A DNA stretch of 64,000 nt from Euglena gracilis. Taxonomy: Eukaryota > Euglenida > Euglenophyceae > Euglenales. Below the pieces are notes generated by a model. The model worked only from the letters and a program-made list of their open reading frames with translations, was not told the DNA's origin and searched no databases. Every line of letters starts with the position of its first letter. Within the stretch, counting starts at the first letter, position 1. Shown here piece by piece: positions 41,177 through 52,363 of this stretch. Made by a program: the position numbers and the translations under genes. The stretch lies in the NCBI GenBank assembly GCA_039621445.1, contig CP154955.1, forward strand, positions 43,051,540-43,115,539. The letters are read 5' to 3'.

Positions 41177-42760
41177 GTGTCACCAAAAGGCATTTCAGCT
41201 CCCTGTTAAGTACCAGCCTGATGAGCCAGGGAAAGATGACCTTCCAGGGGGGAATGGCCAGCTGGCCAGATATTTTTTGGTTTTTGCATTTGCTGGCGAA
41301 GCAAACATGTCTGTGTCCGGAGAAATTTCCTTTCTGAAAAATTGCAGAAGATGATTGAATAGGTCTGGGCACAGGGTATAATCCGCCCTGTCCTGATCTC
41401 ACCTTGTGAGGGCGTCTGCCAACGTTTCTGAGGACGGGACCCACTGGACCTGCAGCTGAACTTGGTTTTCCCAACACCAGTGAAACAGAGGTTCCAAAAC
41501 CTGATTTAGGTGCTGTTTTCTGAGGTTCCAAAGCCTGATTTAGGTGCTGTTTTCTGCCACCCCATCTGGTGAGATAACTTAGGGCCACCTGATTGTCCAC
41601 GTTTAGCAGCACAGTTTCTCAGGGCATTGCAAAGGTTTTCAAACAATTTTGCTCCTTCCAAAACTCTTGTGTGACTTTGGTTTTGGTCCACCCCTCCCAC
41701 AGGCCCATGTGGAGAAGTCTGAATGGAGCACCCTTTCTTCCTGTTGAATAAAAATGTCTGCCCACACCTGGCTGCAGATGTGCCTTTAAAACTTTGATTT
41801 CCTCCTTCAGCTTTTTTGGGATGTCGATGCAAAAAAGCCAGCCTTTTTCCTGATGTAGCTGGCTGAACTTTAACAGTTCTTGGGTTACCAATCGCAAAAA
41901 TGGCAGGGCGGGAGGTAACTGCTGATCTGTCCCAGAATGCTGGCACTTTTCTGCAACTTAATTTTTGGGCCAGTACCACCTTGCTCAATTCCTTTCTGAT
42001 GGTTATAAATTTGTTGGGGGGGAATCTCCAGTTAACCTTTTTCCAGATCGATGATGAACCCTAAATGCTGTAATAGTTTGGTTGGGGTTAACACAAACTT
42101 TTTATGGCTGATTTTGAACCCAGCCTCCCCTATGGTGTTCAGCATGGTCAAAGAATGTCTTTTGACCGAAATTTCTTGTTGAACAAAACAGAATGATGTC
42201 GTCCAAATAGACGAACACCTGCAACCCCTTTGACCTCCACAGCTTTTGCAGGACTTTCATTAGTGACATGAACGATTTTGGGAGGGTGCTTAGGCCAAAA
42301 CATGCCGCCTAAAAATCTCTCTGGTCTGGGCTCACCTGAATTCTGATGTATTTTTTGAAATCGTTTTCTAGATCCAGACGAAATTAAGCATCCTTGAAAT
42401 CAAATTTGACTTCCCAGTCCCCTTTTTTCAAAGTGGGGAAAATGGTCGACATGTTTTACAAAGTGAATCTTCCTGGACAGCTAAATGAATTTAGATCTCG
42501 ACAATCTGTAATAAGTCGATGCTTGACCCCCTCCCCTCCTGGTTTGCCAACACAAACCAGGGTACCAACTGGGCAATCCTTGTAGCATTTTCTAATCTTT
42601 TTCTTGCCCCCCTTTCTTGGTACTCCCTCCAGGATATCTGAAGCCAGGCTTATTTCTTGAGCTGACTTTTGTTGCTTCCTTCGTGACGGAAACCTTTTGT
42701 TGCTGTGTTCTTTGCAGAAACTGTGGTAAGGGGTGGTCTGGTTGAACACCATTTTAAATT
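41177..42760 (-). pseudogene. DIRS 2 RT and RNase H remnant
   Basis: Recognisable pieces are HRLITDCRDLNSFSCPG (RT fingers, about 42,500), VYLDDI (catalytic Asp pair, complement near 42,200), LLNVDNQVALSYLT (RNase H, about 41,590) and a downstream FAS-AIPPWKVI-like segment near 41,250. Numerous stops and frameshifts lie between them. The gene is dead. Confidence 0.65.
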
Positions 42761-44415
42761 AGGGATGCCACCCACTGGTTTGCATTCTTCAGCCACCATG
42801 GCAGACATTTCCTCAATCTCTGAAACAATGGCACTCCCAGCCATACCAGTTCCCTGAATTCCAGCCCCTGAATGATTCCTTTCTCTCACTGCTCTCGGGG
42901 GAAATGTGGTGAGGGCCACGCCACTCCTTTCAGGATCCCTTGCCAGTCTGGAAAGGACATCTTGGCAGGGGTCAGCTGGGGCTTCTGGGGCTCTGTCCCC
43001 TGATAAATCTTGAGTCTGGCTTGCCATTCCTGGGCAGAGGGGGAATGCTGGCCCTGATTCCTTCTGGGTTTGACCTTGCTGGGTTCCCTCCCCCCTAGGG
43101 ACATTGATGCTTCAGGCCTTCTCCTTGCCTTTCCTGAGGACATGAGTGGTGAAATGACATACCCCAGAGAGGATTCAGACCCTTTGGACCCTGGTCTCAA
43201 CTGGCTGCCATAGCCCTTTCCCCTCCCAGACTTGAATTGGCTGTCATAGCGTTTACCTTCGCCAAATTTGAACTTGAACCCTTTGTTTCATGTGGGAACG
43301 GGGAAATGAGACATATAATGTCTGGAGAAGGCTGGTGTCAAGCCGGCTTGATTCAGAGCCCATTGGGCCTTGTCCAGTGCTAAGTCCTCCTTGGAGAACA
43401 GCCCATTGTTTGTACTTGGGATTGCTCCTGGGATGCTGAAATTCTTTCTCTCCTTCAGCAGGGTCTGCTACAGCTCTGCCACAGCAAAAAATAATTGTTC
43501 TGCCAACACTTGATAACCAGCATCAACGCTCCCATACAGCATGCCAACCATCCTTTCCAGGTGCAACATTTTCTGCTGCCAGGCCTTCAGCTGCTTGTCC
43601 CAGGCTCCTTTTCCATCTGAACCATGTTTATTATCTTCCGCTGTTGCTTTTATCCCCTGATACCTTGGTAACTCCGCCAACACCATTTTCCAAGGGAGTC
43701 TATTGTGTGTGTATATATCAACCCCGGGTGACCACGTGTCTGGAATCGGCAGCAATAACCCGAAACTGCATCAAAAACCCCCTGCTACGTGGCGTTGAAA
43801 AGCACAGTTTACCAATCCCCACACGTGCGTTGCCAACAATTAGGGATGATCTGTATGAGCACGTGCATCTACCGTGCCGAAGGCACGCTGCCAGCTCCGG
43901 CGACAGCGGCGCCAAATTTTTCTGCCAGGGGAGCCGTTCGTCCGTCTCGCCGTTGTCGTCGTCCTCCTCGTCTTCACCGTCAACCTGCATTCCGGACCGC
44001 TCCGCTCTCTACGTCATCCCCTTCTCCTTCTTCGACTTCTTTCCCAGCCAGCGCTCAGCCAGCTTGAACGCCACATTCGCTGCCATCTTCCCCAGGTCGA
44101 TAAGCGGGACCTCCACACTGCCAGTGATCGTCACCGAGTACAAGAACGAATTCCTGTGGTCCCCAACTTAACTGGAGACCATCGCCACCTCTGTCAGCTC
44201 GTAGACCCGCTTCGAACACTTCGTCGTGAGCCAGCCGCGCCCAGAAAGCGTTGCCCAGCCTCGCTGACGGCGACCAGGGTTTCGGGGGACGCTTTTGACC
44301 ACATTGGCCTTGTGAAGGAACAGCTCTCTCCACGAGGTGTTGAACACATCTTCATCTGAGGATGTCAGTTTGTCTGCGTACGTTGCCATCCGATGTTGTC
44401 GAAGGACGTTAATAT
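42761..44415 (-). pseudogene. DIRS 2 ORF1/gag remnant
   Basis: Several short open pieces in changing frames. One has an acidic run (EDEEDDDNGE, about 43,960) and one a basic Ser/Arg/Pro stretch (SSGKARRRPEASMSLGG, about 43,120). The reading reaches the LTR-B insertion at MATYADKLTSSDEDVF. No conserved domain. Assigned by position upstream of RT. Confidence 0.5.
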
Positions 44416-44891
44416 TGTTGTAACTTTGGTACCCGCCCTGGAGTTTCCAGTCCCTCGGGGCCGGCACCCCGTTGCGTAGGATCTTTTACCCTGCCCAGGG
44501 TGTTTTCAATTCCCCTCGCGGATTGTTTTAAAAATTGCATTTTCTTTTGTTTTGGTGGGTCTTTTTTATGAAAATAGGTGAGTTGGGTGGCTCACACCTT
44601 TCCTTTGATAAAAAATCCACAAGACCAACAGCACAATACAAGCAATTCAGCAATTCCAAAACCAGCACCAATGTAATGAACCACGTACTGTCCAGTAAGA
44701 ATGATAATTACCACCAAGATAATTCAATTCTTGAACTTGAAACAGACAAAAACAGTGACAGAGCCCTGCACAGACAAATGGGGTCAGCCAATTGATAATT
44801 CCTAATAAGATTTGCCTAATCCTAGCTGCAGAGTCATCAGGCTGGGCAGTTAGGTTAAGTTGTTTTGGGCACTCAGCACCCCTGACTCACA
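44416..44891 (-). repeat. LTR-B 3' LTR
   Basis: TGTTGTAACTTTGGTACCCG to CCCCTGACTCACA on the plus strand, nearly identical to 56,934-57,410. Confidence 0.9.
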
Positions 44892-44904
44892 CTCCCCTTC
44901 CCGA
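44892..44904 (-). promoter_or_regulatory. LTR-B polypurine tract
   Basis: The minus strand reads GGGAAGGGGAG directly before the LTR. Confidence 0.8.
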
Positions 44905-46103
44905 AGGAGTTGTTTACAACTCTTCACGACTCCAACAGGAAGGGGTGCGGAGTGCACTCGTTGTGAGGAGGGGGCGAGCGAGGGGACCGTTGTGGTTCAG
45001 GGTCCCCCCCCCTCAGGGGGCTGTGCCGTTCAGGTTCGTTTTCTGACCGGGGGCTGAGTCAAATGTTCTCCTTTGGCAGTTGGGTCTGTGCGGGGCTTGG
45101 TGCATTTCCCCCCCCCCCAGCCCGCCTAGGGCTGTTTGTCGTTGGGGGGGGCAGGCGCCGTTGTGAACCAAGCGCCAGCCACGGTTAAAATTTTCAGGAA
45201 ATTCTTATTCCCAGGCCAGGTGAGTTGTTTTGTCACGGTCAGGGTCCTAGACAACCGTTTTTGGTTCGGTTAGCCAATTCGGTGTCTAGGCTTGGTGTCT
45301 GTTCGGTGGGGGGTGGGTCCAGCTGGGGTCTTCCAGCCCCCCCCCCCCCCCCAGGCCAAGCGGTAGGGCTCCGGCCGGGGACGAATTTTAATAAAAATCA
45401 GGTGAAGGCTGGGCTTTTGGTTAAAAATCAGGCTGGGTCAAGGACATTGTTTTTTTGTATTTTTGCATTTTTTTCTGGGGGGTAGGCTGGTTTGTGCGAG
45501 GTCAGGTGCCGTGGAGGATCCTCGCCCCCCACCGCAGGCCGGTGGCCCGGGGTCGGTCAGGTCTGCGTTTTTGGGTCAAAGTCAGGTTCCCCTTTCACCG
45601 TTTGCCCAGTTTTGGCTGGCTGCCACGGTTGGGGTTGGGGGTTGTGTTTTTTTTTTTACAGGTAGGCTGGCCAGGTCCGGGGGGGAAGGATCGTTCTCCA
45701 CGGGGGGGTCACAACCCACAACAACAACGATGGAGAATTGAAGAATGGATTGATTGGCTGAAGAGAGGCACTTGAGGTCAGTCAAGTCGGGTCGGATCGG
45801 GTCTTGTATGGGACAGTTGGGCTGGGTCGAGTTGAACTGGCCAGCCGTTCAGGTTCAGGTGGGCTGGCCAGGGGGGCTGCCCAAGCCCGTTTTGTGGTTT
45901 TGGTTCGGCTGGTATTGTCAGTGGCGAACAGGTACAAGTCGATAGAGGTTGATGTTGGTCGAGGTTGTAATTCAGCTCGGATTTTCGGTCGTGAAATCCT
46001 TTTCAGGTTTGTCAAATGTTTCCGGGTCCCACCGCAAGGCTCTGAGTATAGAGACGGGGCCTGTGGGGGCACCCGCGCCTTGCAGGGAGGGGGGGTTCAC
46101 CCG
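44905..46103. other. LTR-B 3' untranslated region
   Basis: A long stretch with C/G runs and GGTCAGGT, GGCTGGCC words, without a credible frame on either strand. Plus-strand frames here are by-products of G-rich composition. Confidence 0.5.
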
Positions 46104-46631
46104 TTACCGGTGCAGCAACTTCGCTACCCACCACAGTTTCTTGGGGAGGTTGTCGTCGGTGGAGGGCTTGGGCTGCGGTGAGGGGGGTCGCGGACTGTGG
46201 GGGGGTGTTGCTGGGGGGCTGTCCAGGGGCAGCGATACCCCCCGAAAACTGCCCGGGCTGGAGCAAACTGAGCGTCTCCGCCGCCGCTGAGGGCTCGGTG
46301 GCTCCGGCTGTGGGGGGTTCGGGCTGGGGCTCCGCTGTGGGGGTGGCTCTGGGGGCTCGTGAGGGGGTTGAGGTGAGGGTTGTCGAGGGGGTTGGTATGG
46401 TGGTGGGGGGCGGTATGGTGGTGGGGGTGGCCTCGTTTGCGTTGGTGTTGAAGTTCGGAGGCATAGGGGGGAAGGAAGTTGGGCCTCAAGGGCACGTAGG
46501 GGTGTGGGTAGTATGAAGGGGGCTGGTCGAGGTTGGTGTGGGTGGTAGGGTTGGGGTTGGTGACGGGGTCGTTGGGGGTGGCGACGTGGCGGCATCCGTG
46601 AGAGAGCGCAGGGGTATGCGACATGCGTCAC
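46104..46631 (-). CDS. LTR-B Pro-rich terminal ORF (low confidence)
   Basis: 175 codons, about one third Pro, with PPPPYRPPPPYQPPRQP-type repeats, right after the chromodomain and overlapping a second Pro/His-rich frame. It could be a C-terminal extension of pol after a frameshift, or non-coding composition. No recognised domain. Confidence 0.3.
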   Translation of the reverse strand: MTHVAYPCALSRMPPRRHPQRPRHQPQPYHPHQPRPAPFILPTPLRALEAQLPSPLCLRTSTPTQTRPPPPPYRPPPPYQPPRQPSPQPPHEPPEPPPQRSPSPNPPQPEPPSPQRRRRRSVCSSPGSFRGVSLPLDSPPATPPHSPRPPSPQPKPSTDDNLPKKLWWVAKLLHR

Positions 46632-46639
46632 TCCATCCC

Positions 46640-48553
46640 ATCAAGCAACTGTCTCACATCCACAGCCAGGTCCCGTTTCTTGCAATATTGGATCACATCT
46701 TTGTTTGTCCGGAGGAAGAAGTGGTTCAGGGGTTCCCACTGAGTGTCAGACGGGTCCCAGTTTTTCCACTGAATCAAAATTGAAGTTTTCCGTCTTTTCT
46801 GCGGTGGTTCAGCACTTTGTCAACCTCCCACTCGTCAGGTCCGACCTCCAACTCCTGTTCCTTGCCCGACCAAAAGTAGAGTGGAACAGGGGTTGCTTTG
46901 TAGAGGTCCTCCACGTGGGGTTTGAGTTGTGAATGGTGGGCAGGTTGTCGGTTTCCAGGTCGTAGTTCAACCACGTAGGAGTGTTGTCCAACCCGTTCCA
47001 ACACCACCGCAGGTCCTTTCCACTTCGGTTCGAGTTTGTCGGTACCAGGTTGTCTTTCGGGTTCATACCAGACTTTGGAGCCGATTTCCAAGGCAGGTGG
47101 TTCTCTGCGTTTTCGGTTCACCGTTTCAGCCCGTTCACGATGTTTTTCGTTCAGGACCAAGCTCACCCACTGGTCTTGTTCCTTCATCCTTTCCAAGAAC
47201 GCTGTGGCCCCTTCCGCTTCCCTTTGTGGTTGGTATGGCAATCCCGCCAACGGTCTGTGCCTGCCAAACACAATTTCGTACGGTGACAATCCCGTTTCAC
47301 CTGGGACGTCGTGTAGGGCACTCAAGGCGTTCGGTAGGAGTTCAACCCAGGGTACCCCTTTTTCAGCAGCCAGCTTTGCCAGTTTTCGGAGGACTTGTTG
47401 ACCCGCTACCTCAGCCCGTCCGTTGTCTTGGTGGTGGTATGCCTGCCCGTACGCCACACGGACCCCGTGGGCAGCACACAGTGTTTTCTACCAACCGGCT
47501 GTGAAGTGGGAGCCCCGGTCGGAGCTCACCACCGAGGGAATCCCGAAAATTCTCCACTGTTTGTACATTTCCTTTCCAACCTTTTCTGCTGTGAATCCCT
47601 TCGCCAGGTGGGGGGGTTGCAACCATCCACCCACTCAGCCTGTCCACACACAACGCCAACGTGTCGTATTTTTTTCATTCAAAGGTCGTTTCAGGTAGTG
47701 AGAACAAGTCGATAGCAACACTGTCCATGAGGTGTGCAGGAATAGGTGTCGCTTCAATGGGGCACTTTTATGGTAGGTGGCTGGGTTCTGTGGCCTGGCA
47801 GGTCTCACACATGGTCATCATTTTGCCTGCCACACATGGTCATCAGTTTTTTACATCCTGGTGGTCCGCAAACACAAACCACCTTCCCATCTGGTCCCAC
47901 AGTCGGGCTGACCCTGGGTGCCCGGCTGTTTCCTGATGTTCCCGAATTACGTTTCCAGTCAACCCACTTGGTACACACAGGAGTCCGTTTTTGTAGAGCC
48001 TGCCGTTGTCGAATCGGTACCCGTCAGGCCAGTTTTTGAACCCCGTTCCCTTCAGGTCCTTGAGCACAGGTCCCCACCTTCGGCAACTTTCGTACTCATT
48101 CTTCCATTCCCTGTCCATCACCCCTTTCGGTTCCCCCTGTTGAAGCTCCGGGGCGTGCACTCCCCTTGATGGAGGTCCAACAGGTGTCCCCGTTGAGGAT
48201 GACACACCTTGCGCGTCCTGTTGTTTTGTTGAGTCTGTTGTTGTTAGGTGTTCCACAGGGACCTCTTCCAGGGGTCTTCGCCTTGGTGGGTCTTCCTCAG
48301 TGGATGGTCCCTCGGCCGTGTTTGAATTTTCTGGGGTTTTGTTTTTTGGTTGGTCTGGTCGGATCAGGTTTCCTGCCTCATCCGTGGTCTCCCTTGGGGT
48401 TGCTCCTGCCAGTTTTTTGCTTGGTTCCACCACAGTCGTTTCCTTCACAAAACCATTTCTTTGTCGTTTTTGCAGGTTTTTGAGGTGGCTTTGAAAGTTT
48501 TTGAGGGGTGTCACCGTTTTCCGTTGAACCAGGCACTGTGGGCGAATCTTCAC
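46640..48553 (-). pseudogene. LTR-B integrase and chromodomain
   Basis: The zinc-binding end (REHQETAGHPGSARLW) is at about 47,930, and a linker rich in Pro/Thr precedes it. The first catalytic region lies in other frames (LCVDRLSGWMV, about 47,640), and the Glu helix HHQDNGRAEV is at about 47,430. The C-terminal SH3-like part (WYEPERQPGTDKLEPKWKGP) leads to a chromodomain starting EWEVDKVLNHR at about 46,815 that continues after a frameshift with QWKNWDPSDTQWEP. At least three frame breaks occur. It would insert cDNA into chromatin marked for chromodomain binding. Confidence 0.75.
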
Positions 48554-50237
48554 CCGTTTTGGCTCCCCCCCTTGTTGTGACGGCTACAGTGACGGGTTCT
48601 TGAAGTTGTTTTTGTGCCTGTGTCAGGTCTGCCACGTTGATCACCATACAAGTTTTGTGTTCCTTTTCCTCCCGTTTGATGATTTCTTTCATGAGTCGGT
48701 CGTCCTCCTCACTCCCGTGGATACTCACGTCGGCGAATGCCTGTGAGGCGGGGTAGGCCCACCTACTCAAGGCATCTGCGACCGTGTTGTCTTTGCCAGG
48801 TACGTATGCAACAGTTATGTCGAACCGCGAAAGCAGTTCGTGCCACCTAGCCCTACGTCCCGCTGGTCCACTGGGGGTGTCCAGAGCTTCCGTTGCCCAT
48901 GCCTCAATGGATTTGTGGTCCGTCAACACCAGTACCGGTTGCATTTCTATCCAGGAAGCCCATTTTTGCAGGGCCAGGATCACTGCGTGGGTCTCCTTCT
49001 CCCTAGGAGACCACGAGCAAACCTGCCCAGCTGTCAGTTTTCGTGAACAGAAAGCTACAGGTACTGTTTTTTTGGTCATGGCTGTTGTTGGGTCCGGTTT
49101 TTCCGCAGTGTCCTCCGCAAATTGTCCAACAGCCGCACCTACGGCTCTGCCACTTGCATCCACCCTGAGTATGAACGGTTTGTCTGGGTTCACTATTTGC
49201 AGTTTCAGGCTTCCGAGCAGTTTTTCTTTGATGGTCTGGAAGGCTGTTCGTTCCTTTTCACCGAAAAACACAGGTGTCAGGCTTCCTTTCTTCCCCTGTC
49301 CTTTTTTTACCTTCAGTTTTTCAATTAGGTCCGCTGCCAATTCCGCGTACCCTGGGATGTATGAGGCGTAGTAGTTTGTGAATCCCAGGAATGCCCGCAG
49401 GGCTGTGACCGTTTTGGGTTCCTCCCATTTTTCCAAGGCCATCAGTTTCCCAGGTGCTGGTTTTCGTTGTCCACCACCAAGCACGTGTCCACAGAATTCC
49501 ACCTCTTTCACAAAAAATTTGCATTTCTTGATGTCTTCCACGTGTTGCTGCTTTTTCAGTGCCTCAATCACCCTTCTGATGTCCTTGTCGTGTTGTTCGA
49601 GGGTTTTTTCTTCTGACCCCTGCCATATGGTTCCTACGATTATGTCGTCCACGTAGGGATTTGCAATGTCCTGTACCTCCTCCAGGCTGTACTCGATCCC
49701 CCGCTGGAAAATCGGTACACCGTTTTTCATTCCCATGACCACCACTCTCCACTGTTTCGTTCCCTTAGGTGTGCTGCAGCAGGTGTAGGGTCTGGACTCT
49801 GTTCTCAGTGGCACCTGGTGGAAGGCGTCTTTCAGGTCCAGTACACTGTACAGGGCCCGTTGTCCTTGTTGAACCAGGATGTCTTCTATCCTAGGGAGGG
49901 GATGGGCGGCTGTGATTGTTGCCTCGTTCAGTGCTCTGAAATCCACCACCCCTCTCCATTTTCCACCCTTTTTGGCCACCACGAACGTGGGGCTGGACCA
50001 GTCACTCCTCCCGTCTTCCACTTTCAGGTCCCTAACCCATTCGTCCACCATGTCGATGAGTGCCTGTCGGCGTTCTCCTTTCATGTGGATAGGTCTTTGT
50101 TTTTTCGCCACTGTTCCCGGTTTCAGTTTGATTTTCCCATAACCCAGTGGTCCGCGTTCTGGGGGGTCTGGGAAGATTTTGTCTCGCAAGACCACTCCTT
50201 CATAGTCCTGCCGCAGTTTTTTCACCAGTTCTGCCAC
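48378..50237 (-). CDS. LTR-B reverse transcriptase and RNase H
   Basis: 619 codons without a stop, preceded by a TAG in the same frame. RT: WRGVVDFRALNEATI, LDLKDAFHQVPL (first Asp), VMGMKNGVPIFQR, then YVDD near residue 195. RNase H: LRVDASGRAVGAAVG, SPREKETHAV, TDHKSIEAW and VPGKDNTVADALSR near residue 500. The C-terminal hundred residues are a Lys/Thr/Pro-rich linker toward the integrase, which continues in the next frame. It copies element RNA into DNA. The catalytic residues are intact, unlike the rest of the element. Confidence 0.85.
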   Translation of the reverse strand: MAELVKKLRQDYEGVVLRDKIFPDPPERGPLGYGKIKLKPGTVAKKQRPIHMKGERRQALIDMVDEWVRDLKVEDGRSDWSSPTFVVAKKGGKWRGVVDFRALNEATITAAHPLPRIEDILVQQGQRALYSVLDLKDAFHQVPLRTESRPYTCCSTPKGTKQWRVVVMGMKNGVPIFQRGIEYSLEEVQDIANPYVDDIIVGTIWQGSEEKTLEQHDKDIRRVIEALKKQQHVEDIKKCKFFVKEVEFCGHVLGGGQRKPAPGKLMALEKWEEPKTVTALRAFLGFTNYYASYIPGYAELAADLIEKLKVKKGQGKKGSLTPVFFGEKERTAFQTIKEKLLGSLKLQIVNPDKPFILRVDASGRAVGAAVGQFAEDTAEKPDPTTAMTKKTVPVAFCSRKLTAGQVCSWSPREKETHAVILALQKWASWIEMQPVLVLTDHKSIEAWATEALDTPSGPAGRRARWHELLSRFDITVAYVPGKDNTVADALSRWAYPASQAFADVSIHGSEEDDRLMKEIIKREEKEHKTCMVINVADLTQAQKQLQEPVTVAVTTRGGAKTGEDSPTVPGSTENGDTPQKLSKPPQKPAKTTKKWFCEGNDCGGTKQKTGRSNPKGDHG

Positions 50238-50870
50238 CTATTCGCCTTGTGTTTCCTGTCCTTCTGGCACCACCACAACACCGTGAACCCTGTCAGATTT
50301 CTTTGCCGATTTCTGAAGTTGTCTTGCCAGAGTTTCCAGTGTTGTTTCGTCTTCAAACAGTTTTTCCTCGTCCTGGCCCACTTCAGCAGGAATCTGCAAA
50401 TTCATTGCCAGCACTGCCGAGATGTTTTTCTGAAGTTGGTGTATTTTCCGTTCCCTGTGTTTTTGTTCCTTCAGCTGGTGCCAACTGGACAGGAGCCGCA
50501 GTGGTTCACCTATGAGGGCCAATGATTGTAGGTGTGGGAAAACCCCCAGTTGGTGTTGTTCCATCCACGGATATCCGAGGATGGCATCCACTTGGATGTC
50601 GGCGTCATGGAATGTTCCAATGGTGGACCACTCCCTTGTTCTGTCCGTGTTGTGCACCCGTGATGAAAACTGCAGTTCCAGTGTGACTTCGTGAAGTCCT
50701 CCTTCCATCCTCGTTCCGTCTGCTGTGATCAGGGCCAAGGGTTTTTGTGAACGTCTGAAGTTTTGTTGGGGAATCAGGTTCTTTTCACCAGGTTTGCCTG
50801 TGCTCCCGTGTCAATCAGGGCCTGTAGGAACATTTTTTTGCCATCCGGCAACACAGCATGGACTTCGATG
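50238..50870 (-). pseudogene. LTR-B aspartic protease
   Basis: Catalytic ALIDTGAQANLV at about 50,786-50,825 in one frame and the C-terminal AILGYPWMEQH at about 50,562-50,586 in another, so one frameshift lies near 50,760. The rest up to the TAG at 50,238-50,240 is a helical linker. It matures the polyprotein. It follows directly on the methyltransferase region. Confidence 0.75.
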
Positions 50871-52363
50871 AGGAGTTGTTTTGCTTTCTTTCTGCTGATG
50901 ACCTGCCCCAGCAGGAGTTTGGACACCGGTTCACACAGTCGTTTTGGAAGCCAAATGTTTTGGTCTGGTTCTGTTTTGTCAGTTGAATCTGGGTTTGGCT
51001 GTTGACCTGTCAGTTCTGGGCTGGGCTGTGAGAGCACGTTTTGTTGTGCAGTCTGGGCATGGCTGGGCTGCTGCAGCGGTTGTTGCTGCGCGGCCTGGGC
51101 TTGGCTGGTTTGCCGTAGCCGTTCGTGGAACCCCGCCAGGTCTTGAATCAGTTGTTCTGGGATCCTGAATTTTTTGAAGGCTGGAATGTTGTGTTTGTTG
51201 CTGAGTTTCACCAAGTGACCACCACCGTTCGGGTCAAGGTTCTTGCAGGTGTTCCCGTCACACCGTTTTGCTGGTACCTGCAGGATGTCAGGGCTGCCCC
51301 AGATTCGTGTTGGTTTTTTGTAACCCCCGTCTGTGTATTGACTGTAATCCACATCAATGTACGGGTACGGTTTCATGTAATCTCGTTTTCCCAGGTATCC
51401 GTACCTTCGGTTTTCCAACCACCATTTCTGCGGCTGCAGAAATTCCACAATTTCCAGGGCTTTCTTTGCAAGGCTGTCTCCCTTTTCCAGGTTTCTGGGT
51501 CTTGTCGTCAGGGCAATGCTGAATTCTGTACAGGGAACTCCACACACCACCGTGTGGAATTATCCAGGTTTGAAGTGTTTTCTGAAGTCCCAGTCCAGTA
51601 CGTCCACCTGGTAATCAGCTTTCCACCTGGGGTCTGAGTCCACCGTCACCACCTCGAAACCCATTTTTTCATACACCTTGCTGACCGATTTTGTTCCACA
51701 GAACAGGTCCAGCATTTTTGGTTTTGGTTTTTCTGCTGTGGCCCGTTCTGGTGTCGCTGTGGCTGCCTCCTGCAGTTTTCTGATGTGTTTCTGTGGTTTT
51801 TCTGTCCCCATATCGGGTTTTTGTTCACCACCCTCCACCTCGTCCTCCACTGGCGGGTACTCGTGGGCTGTGCCGAACCTCACCTTGGATGTCGGGTGTA
51901 GGAGGGTGAAATGTTTGTGGAAACCTGGTAGGTACTTGCACCGTGTTCTGTGTCCGCATACTAAAAACACTTCCACAGGCCACGGTGTTTCCCTGCATTT
52001 CTTGTCACCTTGTCCGAACAGTTTTGTTCCTGCTGGGATGAACATTGACATCACTCCCAGTTTTTTGATATCCCTGTACCATCGCCTGTGGGTCCATCTG
52101 GGTACCATGAGGAGTGCATAGGCCTCGTCTGTTTGAATTTTTTTCACCACCTGTGGAATTTTGCTGAATGGGGGGTTCATACACAGCAGTTTTCCGTGCC
52201 AGTTTTTCCCAAAGGCGTCAGTTCCGTCTGGGCTGCCCGATCCCCACCATTGCGGGAATCTTTTGTTTTTTTCCGTTGCAAAGGCATCCAGCTGGGGCTG
52301 GACCCCGAAGTGTGAGAGAATTTCTGTCATTTTTTCTTCCTTCACGTGGTAGTTTTCAGACAC
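50871..52363 (-). pseudogene. LTR-B double methyltransferase: N6A-like (NPPF) + C5-cytosine
   Basis: One frame holds two domains. Residues about 20-110: LDAFATEKNKRFPQWW, then LLCMNPPFSKIP (catalytic NPPF at 63-66) and LLMVPRWTHRRWY, a Dam-like adenine methyltransferase pattern. After a linker, residue 217 begins MLDLFCGTKSVS, the SAM-binding motif I of C5 methyltransferases, followed by VVTVDSDPRW. A TAA at 51,560-51,562 interrupts. Beyond it come VPCTEFS (motif IV, catalytic Cys) and WWLENR (motif VI), then YIDVDYSQYTDGG and a Gln-rich linker to the protease. C5 methyltransferases in retrotransposons are known from dinoflagellates; the tandem with an NPPF domain is noteworthy. The frame is open upstream of 52,363, so the true start is in the gag polyprotein. 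Confidence 0.75.

Larger units (their letters stand above)
41175..44415 (-). mobile_element. DIRS-like element 2, middle fragment
   Basis: Carries decayed ORF1, RT, RNase H and the start of the following domain. It is bounded on the right by LTR-B and on the left by LTR-A. Removing both LTR elements joins it to 57,411-57,631 and 23,653-25,030, giving an element of about 4.8 kb. Confidence 0.75.

Noticed and set aside
45455-45775. Plus-strand frame in the LTR-B 3' region
   Set aside because: Only composition-driven openness; no motif and within the untranslated end of the element.
49818-50525. 235-codon plus-strand frame
   Set aside because: Shadow of the RT and protease frames on the minus strand.
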